NCBI GenBank assembly: GCA_964625865.1
Contig: CAZVEV010000090.1
Span: 1 to 19,373, forward strand
Reading direction: 5' to 3'
Length of the DNA: 19,373 bases
Origin: CAZVEV01 sp964625865
GTDB lineage: Bacteria > Planctomycetota > Phycisphaerae > SM23-33
Shown here piece after piece: positions 13,389 through 19,373 of this stretch. The position numbers and the translations under genes were made by a program. Within the stretch, counting starts at the first letter, position 1. Every line of letters begins with the position of its first letter. The notes under the pieces were generated by a model that saw nothing but the letters and a program-made list of their open reading frames with translations, was not told the DNA's origin and searched no databases.

Positions 13389-14683
13389 CGGGTCACCTGC
13401 GTTACGTCGTCGAAGAGTTCGGCCAGCCCGGCCGCGGCGGCTGCGGCGGTGAACTTCTCCATGGCGCCGGTTCGTCCGGCCTGGCCGAGGCGGCGGATGG
13501 CCTCGCGGTCGGTCAACAGGGCGGTGAGCTTCTCGGTCAGGTCGTCGACGTTGCCTTGCTCGAAGAGCACGCCGCCCCCGGCCGCGTCGATCAGTTCGGG
13601 AAAGACCCCACAGGCCGGCTCGACCACGGGTACGCCCGCGAACATCGACTCGATGACGAACAGTCCCGCCGCGGGGCCCACGCGGTCAGGCACGCACATG
13701 ACCGACAGGCCGGGCAGGAACCGGCGCTTCGCATCGCGGTCGAAGTCGTCGAGCCACTGAACGTCTTCGCTGACGCCCGCCCGGTCGAGCATGCGCCGGA
13801 CGGACTTGACGAAGCGGGCATCGGCGCCGGTCCGGCCTCCGGCGATCAGCAGGTGGGCGTTGCCCAGGTCGGGATGGCGTTTGATGCGGACGAACGCTTC
13901 GGCCAGCAGGTCCAGCCCCTTCTGCGGATACAGGCGCGAGAGGAAGCCTATCACCGGCGGCGTCGGCGGCTGGTCGGCCGGCACGTACCCGGTCGGGTCG
14001 ATGCCGTTGTACACCACGCGCACGCGGTCGTCGGCCAGGGCCAGCCGCTTGCCCATCAGGCCCGCATAGTACCTGCTTCCCGCGACGAACAGGTCGACGT
14101 CGTCGGCCCGCTCGCGCATCAGTTGCCACACCTGCCCCGGAAACTCGCCCGGCAGGGAGTCGACGAAGTCGTGCTCGTCCTGGAGCATGCAGACCAGCGA
14201 ACAGCCGATGGTCTCTTTGATGTGCCTCGCCGTACCGAGCAGCAGGGCGTTGGACAGGACGATCACGTCGGGCGACAGTTGGCCGCCGAGGTAACTCACC
14301 AGGCGGTCGAGTTCCTTGACCTGCTTGCCCTCGCGGCCGCGCAGCATGGAGACGGTCGTGCGTGCCAATTCCCCCGGCGTGGTCATGCCCGCTTTCTTCG
14401 CAGCGAACTTGAGCAGCCAACGACAGTCGAGCAGGCGGTCGAGCCACCGGGGCGTCCGGCGGAACAGCCACGAGTGCTGCTGGAGGAAGACGTTGACCCC
14501 GCCGAAGAAGATCGGCACGTCCGTGCCGGGCGTGGTGTCCTGCATGAGCGGGGGCAGGTACATCGGCAGGGACATCGCGTCGTAGCCGGCCTCCCGCAGG
14601 GCCACGACGACCGCCTTGTCGCGGAGGCAGTTCTCGCAGTAAAAGTTGTCTCCACTGCCGGGCGTCATGAAGATGATCTGCAT
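13385..14683 (-). CDS. Glycosyltransferase, GT4-like (GT-B fold)
   Basis: This is a cytoplasmic sugar transferase of the GT-B fold. The N-terminal domain starts MQIIFMTPGSGDNFYCENCL and is glycine/aspartate-rich. The C-terminal domain has the typical VVYNGIDPTGYVP linker, the IGFLSRLYPQKGLDLLAEAF block (GT4 RxxxKG-like), HLLIAGG, and the acceptor/donor block GLFVIESMFAGVPVVEPACG near residue 365. The length is 432 residues. The ATG at 14683 is favoured because the GT-B start motif follows at once, though no good ribosome site precedes it; an upstream TTG at 14719 is less likely. The donor and acceptor cannot be inferred. It is 96 bases downstream of the serine acetyltransferase gene, with a hairpin in between, and overlaps mntP. 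Confidence 0.85.
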   Translation of the reverse strand: MQIIFMTPGSGDNFYCENCLRDKAVVVALREAGYDAMSLPMYLPPLMQDTTPGTDVPIFFGGVNVFLQQHSWLFRRTPRWLDRLLDCRWLLKFAAKKAGMTTPGELARTTVSMLRGREGKQVKELDRLVSYLGGQLSPDVIVLSNALLLGTARHIKETIGCSLVCMLQDEHDFVDSLPGEFPGQVWQLMRERADDVDLFVAGSRYYAGLMGKRLALADDRVRVVYNGIDPTGYVPADQPPTPPVIGFLSRLYPQKGLDLLAEAFVRIKRHPDLGNAHLLIAGGRTGADARFVKSVRRMLDRAGVSEDVQWLDDFDRDAKRRFLPGLSVMCVPDRVGPAAGLFVIESMFAGVPVVEPACGVFPELIDAAGGGVLFEQGNVDDLTEKLTALLTDREAIRRLGQAGRTGAMEKFTAAAAAAGLAELFDDVTQVTR

Positions 14684-14747
14684 GGGTGTCAGTTTATCGG
14701 GCGGGCGGAGTATCGCCAAGAGGCGAGGCGCCCAGCGAGAGAGAGAC

Positions 14748-14763
14748 CGTCCCTGACGGGACG
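14748..14763 (-). terminator. Possible terminator after the serine acetyltransferase gene
   Basis: An exact 6-bp stem, CGTCCC/GGGACG, with a four-base loop is followed on the minus strand by a pyrimidine tract (GTCTCTCTCTCG). The U content is low, so it may be only an attenuator between the acetyltransferase and glycosyltransferase genes. Confidence 0.3.
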
Positions 14764-14779
14764 AACGTGGCGCAGGCTC

Positions 14780-15721
14780 CTACTCGGCGTCGTCGGACTT
14801 CTTCCGGGCGGGCTTGGTGCGGACCTTGAGTTTGGGCGCTTCGGCGGCCACCAGGCTGTCGGAGGTGACCGACTCGGAGATGAACGTGTTGCCAGCCACC
14901 GTTACGCCCTCGCCGATGACCGTATCGCCGCCGAGGATGGTCGCGTTGGCGTAGATGGTGACGTTGTCGCAGATCGTCGGATGGCGTTTGTGGCCCTTGA
15001 TCACGCGGCCGCGTTCGTCCTTGGGGAAACTCATCGCTCCGAGCGTCACGCCCTGGTAGATCTTGACGTTATTTCCGATCTCCGTCGTCTCGCCGATCAC
15101 CACGCCGGTGGCATGATCGATGAAGAACCGCTCGCCGATCCTGGCCCCGGGATGGATGTCAGTCCCGGTCAGGTGGTGGGCATACTCGGACATGATCCGC
15201 GGCAGCAAGGGCACGCCGAGGGTCTCAAGCACGTGTGTGATCCGGTAGACGGCTATCGCGGAGAACCCGGGATAGCAGTAGATCACTTCATCGATGCTCT
15301 TTGCGGCGGGGTCTCCGTCGTATGCGGCCTGGGCGTCGAGGCCGAGCAGGCGGCGGATCTCGGGCGTCTGCTCGATGAACTTGACGGCGAGGTCCGCCGC
15401 TTCCCGGCGAGAGACGGTGCTCGGGGCGTCCGGGTCGTCATGGCGGTGGGCGCAGAAGCAGTGGTAGATCTCCTCGGAGAGCATCTCGGCGATTTCCATG
15501 AAGAGGTGCCCGATGTAAACGGGCATGTTCTCCGGCGTGAGAGTCTTTCTCCCGAAGAACCCCGGGAAGATCAGTTCGCGTATGATGCCCAGCAGTTCGA
15601 CGGCCCCGTCTCGCGAGGGCAGGAACATCTCGCCGATGCGATGGGTCGCGCCGTTCGCGTCGCAACTGGCGAGCATCTCGTCGGTCAGTCGCTTGAGCTT
15701 GTTGTCGAGAAGCTTGTCCAT
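14780..15721 (-). CDS. cysE: Serine O-acetyltransferase (CysE/EpsC type)
   Basis: This enzyme acetylates L-serine with acetyl-CoA, the committed step to cysteine. It has an N-terminal helical domain of about 170 residues. The left-handed beta-helix follows: GTDIHPGARIGERFFIDHAT contains the catalytic His/Asp region, then GVVIGETTEIGNNVKIYQGV, then hexapeptide repeats. A charged C-terminal tail (KVRTKPARKKSDDAE) closes the 313 residues. The long helical N-terminal part resembles the EpsC-like variant rather than short CysE. The start is supported by GAGGTGATTC before the ATG. It follows the rubredoxin gene by 36 bases and so probably belongs to the oxygen-defence operon, where cysteine supply for Fe-S and Fe(Cys)4 proteins or thiols would make sense (inference). 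No cysteine synthase is adjacent. Confidence 0.93.
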   Translation of the reverse strand: MDKLLDNKLKRLTDEMLASCDANGATHRIGEMFLPSRDGAVELLGIIRELIFPGFFGRKTLTPENMPVYIGHLFMEIAEMLSEEIYHCFCAHRHDDPDAPSTVSRREAADLAVKFIEQTPEIRRLLGLDAQAAYDGDPAAKSIDEVIYCYPGFSAIAVYRITHVLETLGVPLLPRIMSEYAHHLTGTDIHPGARIGERFFIDHATGVVIGETTEIGNNVKIYQGVTLGAMSFPKDERGRVIKGHKRHPTICDNVTIYANATILGGDTVIGEGVTVAGNTFISESVTSDSLVAAEAPKLKVRTKPARKKSDDAE

Positions 15722-15757
15722 GAATCACCTCGTCTGCCGTGGACGGGGCGAGGCGGC

Positions 15758-15919
15758 CTATGCGACCGGAGCGAAGTCGGTCTTCCCCACGCCACACTCG
15801 GGGCAGACCCAATCGTCGGGCAGGTCCATAAACGCGGTCCCCGCAGGGATGCCTTCGCCCGGGTCGCCAGTGGCCGGGTCGTACACGAAACCACACACTT
15901 CGCACACATACTGTTGCAT
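15758..15919 (-). CDS. Rubredoxin
   Basis: This small electron carrier has one iron held by four cysteines. The translation begins MQQYVCEVCGFVYDPATGDP and has the two ligand pairs CEVCG (Cys6, Cys9) and CPECG (Cys39, Cys42), with the conserved FMDLPDDWVCP stretch between. The length of 53 residues is standard. AAGGAG lies six bases before the ATG, an excellent ribosome site. It sits 40 bases after the flavodiiron gene and 36 before the serine acetyltransferase gene. Its natural role is to hand electrons to the flavodiiron protein, and probably also to desulfoferrodoxin and rubrerythrin encoded in the same cluster. The partnership is known for the families; here it is inferred from position. 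Confidence 0.96.
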   Translation of the reverse strand: MQQYVCEVCGFVYDPATGDPGEGIPAGTAFMDLPDDWVCPECGVGKTDFAPVA

Positions 15920-15959
15920 CGGTTACTCCTTGCCGTGCTGTTAACTCATGTTACGCGGT

Positions 15960-17192
15960 TCATTCGACAGATTCTTGCGCGTCGGCGTCAGCGGCCGCTC
16001 GCGTGGCGGCTGCAATGGTCAGGCCCAGTTCGTGGCACGTTGCCAGGGCCCCGCCGTCGGGCACGTAGTTGATGCGGAGAGGGTCGGCGACCAGATTGAC
16101 GCCCATCTCGTCAAGCATGGCATGGATGAGCTTGGGCGCCTCGCCGCTCCATCCGTACGAGCCGAAGGCCGCCCCGACGAGGTTTCGGGGTTTGAGGCCG
16201 GCCAGGTACGTCATCACGTCGGCGATGGCGGGGAAGACGTTGTTGTTCATCGTGGGGGCTCCGACGACCAGGGCGCCGGCGTCCAGCAGTTCGGTGATCA
16301 CGTCGCTGCGGTGGTGCGAGGCGGTGGACATCAGTCTGACGTCGGCCCCACCGGTGGCCAGCCCGTCTCCGATCGCCCGTGCCATCGCCGCCGTGCTCTG
16401 CCACATCGTGTCGTAGACCACGACGGCCTTGTTCGTGGGACGCTGGGCCGCCCAGCGCCCGTAGGCGCCGATGATGTGCTCGATATCGTCGGCCGTCCGC
16501 CAGATCGGGCCGTGGTCCGGGGCGAGGGTCGTCACGGGTATGCCAAGCCCCGTCAGCTTGTCCAGCGCCCTGGAGATGTGCTGGGGCAAGTGCAGGAGGA
16601 TGTTCGCGAAGTACTTGCCCGCCTCATAGTCGAGTATCTCCCTGCTCAGTTCGTCGGCGAACCGCTCCTTGCTCGCCAGGTGCATGCCGAACGCGTCCTG
16701 CGAGAACAGGATCTCGTCTTCGTGCAGGTAGCTGACCATGGAGTCGGGCCAGTGGCACATGGGGGTGGTGACGCACGAGAGCTTCAGGTTGCCCAGGTCA
16801 AGAACCTGTCCGTCAGTCACGGTTTCGGCTTCGATGCCGCTGAAGTGGGCCCCGAGGGCCTTGACGCCCATCTTCGAGGCGTAGACTGTCGTGGGCTTGA
16901 CGGCGGCTATCGTGTGCGGCAGGGCGCCGCTATGGTCCATTTCCGCATGGTTCGAGACGATCAGGTCGATCTTCTCCGGCTCGACCACCGAAGCGATGCG
17001 CGCAAGCATCTCGTCAACGTAGTCCGCCTTGACCGTGTCGATCAGCGTGATCTTGTCGGCTACGATCAGGAACGCGTTGTACGTCGTGCCCCGGCTGGTC
17101 AGGTAGCCGTGGAAGTTGCGCAGGTCCCAGTCGATGGCGCCGACCCAGTAGACGTTGTCCGTGACCTTGATGGCTTCGAAAGCATGTTTCAT
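15960..17192 (-). CDS. Flavodiiron protein (rubredoxin:oxygen/NO oxidoreductase)
   Basis: This cytoplasmic enzyme reduces O2 to water, or NO to N2O, at a diiron site with FMN as the electron entry. The N-terminal metallo-beta-lactamase-like domain carries the iron ligands His82, Glu84, Asp86 (HAEMDH), His147 (MCHWPDSM), Asp166 (SQDAFG) and His227 (DHGPIW), all in place. The C-terminal flavodoxin domain starts near residue 250 with VVVYDTMWQSTAAMA, the FMN phosphate loop. At 410 residues it is a two-domain class A protein without a fused rubredoxin, which matches the separate rubredoxin gene just downstream. The rubrerythrin-like gene is 30 bases upstream. Preference for O2 or NO cannot be read from sequence. 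Confidence 0.95.
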   Translation of the reverse strand: MKHAFEAIKVTDNVYWVGAIDWDLRNFHGYLTSRGTTYNAFLIVADKITLIDTVKADYVDEMLARIASVVEPEKIDLIVSNHAEMDHSGALPHTIAAVKPTTVYASKMGVKALGAHFSGIEAETVTDGQVLDLGNLKLSCVTTPMCHWPDSMVSYLHEDEILFSQDAFGMHLASKERFADELSREILDYEAGKYFANILLHLPQHISRALDKLTGLGIPVTTLAPDHGPIWRTADDIEHIIGAYGRWAAQRPTNKAVVVYDTMWQSTAAMARAIGDGLATGGADVRLMSTASHHRSDVITELLDAGALVVGAPTMNNNVFPAIADVMTYLAGLKPRNLVGAAFGSYGWSGEAPKLIHAMLDEMGVNLVADPLRINYVPDGGALATCHELGLTIAAATRAAADADAQESVE

Positions 17193-17222
17193 TTTGTGAT
17201 GCTCTTTCGGTCGTCCGGGCGA

Positions 17223-17705
17223 TCAGTTTTCCACTTCGCGGAGCTTCTTGGTCAGCAGAAGGATGTGCCCGATCTCCTCGCTGATGATGTCCTGGAGGCG
17301 GTCCTTGCCCATCTCGGCCGGCACGTACGGCTTCATGCACTGGTAGAAGACGACCGAGTCCTTCTCGAGGCCGATCGCGATCGTGAGGATCTCCGCCGGA
17401 GTCTTCCCGCCGGCCAGCAGGTCGCACGGGTCGCCGCTGAAGATCTTGCCATCAACCATCGCCTGGAGGTACTGAGCGGCTTCATCGTCAGGATCGAACG
17501 TGAAGGAGGTCTTGTCGGCCGCCTTCAATTGCGCCCGCATCCCCGCGAAGGTCTTGACGTGCTCATCTTCCATGATCGCCAGATCCAGCAGGAACTGCTG
17601 TGCGTCGGGGTCGGCCGACTCGGCCGCGGTGCGATAGAATCGGCCACCGTTGACCTCGATCTGCTCGGCCATCTCAAAGATCTCGTCTGCGTTGAAGTCG
17701 ATCAT
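17223..17705 (-). CDS. Rubrerythrin-like diiron protein lacking the rubredoxin domain
   Basis: This four-helix ferritin-like protein probably reduces peroxide or senses/handles iron. Expected diiron ligands are present: Glu17 (EVNGGRFY), Glu46 and His49 (EDEH), Glu114 (GLEKDS), Glu144 and His147 (EEIGH). It ends at residue 160 without the C-terminal Fe(Cys)4 domain of classical rubrerythrin, so it would need an outside electron donor such as the rubredoxin of this operon. The ATG at 17705 has AGGGAG six bases upstream; the longer open frame to 17822 runs through the promoter region and is not protein-like. It is the first gene after a 281-base gap and likely leads a second operon with the flavodiiron protein, rubredoxin and serine acetyltransferase. 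Confidence 0.88.
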   Translation of the reverse strand: MIDFNADEIFEMAEQIEVNGGRFYRTAAESADPDAQQFLLDLAIMEDEHVKTFAGMRAQLKAADKTSFTFDPDDEAAQYLQAMVDGKIFSGDPCDLLAGGKTPAEILTIAIGLEKDSVVFYQCMKPYVPAEMGKDRLQDIISEEIGHILLLTKKLREVEN

Positions 17706-17788
17706 CGTTGTCTCCCTGTCGCTGCCGGCACCGCAGGCCCTGTCGCTACGGCAGAATCGGACTACGGGCCAGCCGCCGGCAACGTGCC

Positions 17789-17818
17789 AGTATGTCGTTG
17801 CGTCGGTCCCGCCGTCAA
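17789..17818 (-). promoter_or_regulatory. Probable promoter of the rubrerythrin-like/flavodiiron/rubredoxin operon
   Basis: On the minus strand TTGACG (5 of 6) and CATACT (4 of 6) are 18 bases apart, placing the start near 17782 and giving a leader of about 77 bases. The -35 falls at the edge of the AACCAGTC-type tract (GGTTGAC on this strand). Confidence 0.42.
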
Positions 17819-17978
17819 CCAATTAACCAGTCCACCAGTCCGTAGGGCGCGCAACTCGTTGCACGCGGCGCGGATTGGCTGCTCGTTCCGCGTGCGAGCG
17901 CGTTGCACGCCCTACAGACTCTGTTCGCTCGCAGTCAACCCATTGACCAGTCAGGCAGTTAACCAATCAATCAATCAA
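17815..17978. repeat. AACCAGTC-type tracts flanking a palindromic element
   Basis: Bases 17815-17840 and 17934-17978 are made of near-repeats of AACCAGT, CCACCAGT and AACCAATC, the second ending in almost four copies of AATC. Between them sits the palindromic element at 17842-17915. A similar tract lies at 6889-6922. The 281-base gap that holds them has no gene. Confidence 0.5.
17842..17915. repeat. Second copy of the GTAGGGCG palindromic element, uninterrupted
   Basis: The left arm (17842-17868) begins GTAGGGCGCGCAACTCG and differs by one base from the 27-base arm reconstructed at 12464-12826. The right arm (17888-17915) ends CACGCCCTAC and carries several changes, so the stem is imperfect. 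The loop is 19 bases and contains ATTG and GCTCGTTC-like sequence, close to the other copy. It lies downstream of ferritin and upstream of the next operon's promoter, where a hairpin could stop transcription. Confidence 0.75.
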
Positions 17979-17986
17979 TGGCGAAC

Positions 17987-18499
17987 TCACTCTTCGCTTG
18001 CCGGCGGGGTGAAGACGCGCTGGCCGAGTTCGCGGTCCAGCATGAACAGGCCGCCCGCGGCGCCTTCCATGAGCCTGAGCTGCTGTACGACGCCGTCGAC
18101 CGAGGCCTCTTCCTCGACCTGTTCAGCGACATACCACTGCAGGAAATTCGCCGTTGCGTGGTCCTTCTCGTCGACGGCCAGCGACACCAGGTCGTTGATG
18201 CGACCGGTGACGATCTGCTCGTGGGCCAGGGCGTTCTCGAAGGCCGCCAGCGGCGTGGCCCAGTCGGCCTGAGGTTCGGGAATGCCCTTGAGCACCCCTC
18301 GCCCGCCGCGCTCGTCGATGAAGCCGTACATCTTCATTGCGTGGAAGATCTCCTCCTGGTACTGCGTCTTCATCCACTTGGCGCAGCCGGCCAGGTTCTT
18401 CGAGTCGAACCACATGGCCATCGACAGGTAGATGTTGGCCGAGTAGATCTCGAAGTTCATCTGGTCGTTGAGGGCAGCTTCTATCTTTTCACTTAACAT
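17987..18499 (-). CDS. ftnA: Bacterial non-heme ferritin
   Basis: This iron-storage protein forms a 24-subunit shell and oxidises Fe2+ with O2 or peroxide. The ferroxidase-site residues expected for FtnA are present: Glu17 (NFEIYSANIYL), Glu50 and His53 (YQEEIFHA), Glu94 (AHEQIV), Gln127 and Glu130 (AEQVEEE). The 170 residues start MLSEKIEAALNDQMNFE, a textbook FtnA beginning. No heme-binding Met pattern typical of bacterioferritin was noted, so FtnA is preferred over Bfr. AAGGA lies nine bases before the ATG. The desulfoferrodoxin stop is only six bases upstream, so the two are co-transcribed: superoxide removal and iron storage together limit Fenton chemistry. Confidence 0.95.
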   Translation of the reverse strand: MLSEKIEAALNDQMNFEIYSANIYLSMAMWFDSKNLAGCAKWMKTQYQEEIFHAMKMYGFIDERGGRGVLKGIPEPQADWATPLAAFENALAHEQIVTGRINDLVSLAVDEKDHATANFLQWYVAEQVEEEASVDGVVQQLRLMEGAAGGLFMLDRELGQRVFTPPASEE

Positions 18500-18505
18500 G
18501 GCGGT

Positions 18506-18883
18506 CTATCCTTTCCACAATCCGTGGACGTTGCAGTACTCGCGGGCCGACAGGTTCTCGCCCGTGACCGGGAACACCGCTTCGGGAGCATCCCCGGGAT
18601 TCAGGAACTGGCGATACGCCTTGCCGTCGGCCAGCAGTTCGATCCACTCGATGTAGTGTTCGGGTTCCATCGGGTGGGCAGCGTTCTGCCCCACGCGGAC
18701 CTTCACCCCGCCGTCAACGGCCTCGATGAAGGGCACGTGTTTCTCGGTGGCCGCGTCTTCGGTCTTCTCGGTCAGCAGCGTCATCGGCTCGCCGCAGCAG
18801 ACCGGCTCGCCCGCGCCGCCGTCCAGCGCCTCGACGATGATCCCGCACACCTCGCACTTGAACACCTGGAATTTCTCAGTCAT
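18506..18883 (-). CDS. dfx: Desulfoferrodoxin (two-iron superoxide reductase)
   Basis: This enzyme reduces superoxide to hydrogen peroxide without making O2, the usual defence of anaerobes. The N-terminal desulforedoxin domain has Fe(Cys)4 ligands Cys10, Cys13 (CEVCG), Cys29 and Cys30 (VCCGEP). The C-terminal active site has Glu47-Lys48-His49 (EKHVP), His70, His76 (HPMEPEHYIEW), Cys117 and His120 (EYCNVHGLW), the complete Fe(His)4Cys centre. At 125 residues it is a standard class I protein. A weak AAAGGA ribosome site precedes the ATG. It lies between rubrerythrin (67 bases upstream) and ferritin. Peroxide made here would be removed by the neighbouring rubrerythrin, and reducing power would come from rubredoxin. 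Confidence 0.96.
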   Translation of the reverse strand: MTEKFQVFKCEVCGIIVEALDGGAGEPVCCGEPMTLLTEKTEDAATEKHVPFIEAVDGGVKVRVGQNAAHPMEPEHYIEWIELLADGKAYRQFLNPGDAPEAVFPVTGENLSAREYCNVHGLWKG

Positions 18884-18950
18884 CTCTGCATCCTTTCCTG
18901 TCTAATCCTGTCTGAAGTCACGTGTCGTTCGTTCTCATGTGCCCTGCGAA

Positions 18951-19373
18951 CTACCAGTTCTCGCCGAGCACTTCGAAGTGTGCCCGCGGGTGCGCGCAGG
19001 CGGGACAGACGGCCAGGGCCTCGGTCCCTTCGTGCACGTAGCCGCACTTGAGGCATCGCCAGACAACCGGTGCATCCTTCACAAAGACCGTCCCGTTGTC
19101 AATGTTTGCCGCCAACTCCAGGTACCGCTTCTCGTGCTGCTTCTCGGCGATGGCGATTGCTTCCATCACGTCGGCGACCTCGTTGAGGCCTTCCTCGCGC
19201 GCGGTGGCGGCAAAGCCCGGATACATCGTGGTCCACTCGTAGTTCTCGCCTGCGGCACCGGCTTTCAGGTTGTCCGTCGTCGCGCCGATCACGCCGAAGG
19301 GAAACGCCGCCGTGATCTCCGCCTCCCCACCGGCCATGAACTTGAACAGCCGTTTCGCGTGCGCCCGCTCCTG
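18951..19373 (-). CDS. rbr: Rubrerythrin (5' end outside the window)
   Basis: This cytoplasmic peroxidase has a ferritin-like diiron domain followed by a rubredoxin domain. The visible 140 residues begin QERAHAKRLFKFMAGGEAEI, the usual ExxH-containing helix, without a start codon before the window edge; the Met at 19337 is internal. The second diiron helix pair shows IAEKQHEKRYLEL with its ExxH-like ligands. The C-terminal domain has CLKCGYVHEG and CPACAHP, the four cysteines that bind one iron. The stop is 67 bases before the desulfoferrodoxin gene, so it probably heads that operon or is an internal member. About the first 50 residues are missing, judging from family length. Confidence 0.93.
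   Translation of the reverse strand, partial: QERAHAKRLFKFMAGGEAEITAAFPFGVIGATTDNLKAGAAGENYEWTTMYPGFAATAREEGLNEVADVMEAIAIAEKQHEKRYLELAANIDNGTVFVKDAPVVWRCLKCGYVHEGTEALAVCPACAHPRAHFEVLGENW

Noticed and set aside
13300..13480. Manganese riboswitch (yybP-ykoY) before mntP
   Set aside because: The mntP start lies inside the end of the upstream coding region, leaving no leader for a riboswitch.
17706..17822. Upstream extension of the rubrerythrin-like protein
   Set aside because: The ATG at 17705 has an ideal ribosome site and begins the ferritin-like fold; the extension covers the putative promoter.
15948..18272. 774-codon plus-strand frame across the flavodiiron and rubrerythrin-like genes
   Set aside because: It is antisense to three genes with complete ligand sets and crosses intergenic repeats. 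No ribosome site or domain is seen.

Overview
The window looks like the chromosome of a high-GC, anaerobic or microaerophilic bacterium, most likely a planctomycete (Phycisphaerae-like). This is inferred from the gene mix, not from a marker gene: a secreted CSPTR-type sulfatase, a membrane-bound NrfHA nitrite reductase, an OPT transporter, a TVP38/GH130/disulfide-oxidoreductase operon, and a dense rubrerythrin/superoxide-reductase/flavodiiron cluster. Many long shadow frames run opposite the real genes, as expected at this GC. No rRNA, tRNA, CRISPR array, transposase or phage gene was recognised.

Layout. (1) 227-1726, minus: exported sulfatase. (2) 1742-2541: an 800-base non-coding stretch with a composite palindromic element (33-bp perfect arms) and a likely sigma70-type promoter for the next gene. 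(3) 2542-4512, plus: OPT transporter. (4) 4591-6719, plus: nrfH-nrfA, ammonia-forming nitrite reduction, with a perfect 14-bp palindrome at the nrfH start. (5) 6738-6828: a perfect 37-bp inverted repeat between the converging nrfA and zwf genes. (6) 6931-8947, minus: arsC-zwf. (7) 9133-12390, plus, divergent from arsC: TVP38-family membrane protein, GH130 enzyme and class I flavin disulfide oxidoreductase. (8) 12391-12827: a nest of palindromic repeats, including a 282-bp MITE-like insertion with target duplication inside another palindromic element. (9) 12828-14683, minus: group 4 glycosyltransferase overlapping mntP. (10) 14780-19373, minus: serine acetyltransferase, rubredoxin, flavodiiron protein, rubrerythrin-like protein, ferritin, desulfoferrodoxin and rubrerythrin (cut by the window edge).

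How the genes fit together. The right third is an oxygen, peroxide and superoxide defence block. Desulfoferrodoxin reduces superoxide, rubrerythrins reduce peroxide, the flavodiiron protein reduces O2 or NO, rubredoxin can supply electrons to all three, and ferritin holds iron. Serine acetyltransferase (cysteine supply) and MntP (manganese export) lie next to it. NrfHA adds nitrite respiration and detoxification. Arsenate reductase is paired with glucose-6-phosphate dehydrogenase, an NADPH source that could feed the thioredoxin needed by ArsC.

The least ordinary content is non-coding. At least three families of short palindromic elements recur between genes, and one copy carries a second element whose removal restores a perfect 27-bp inverted repeat. 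I found no protein-coding system that I can call new.
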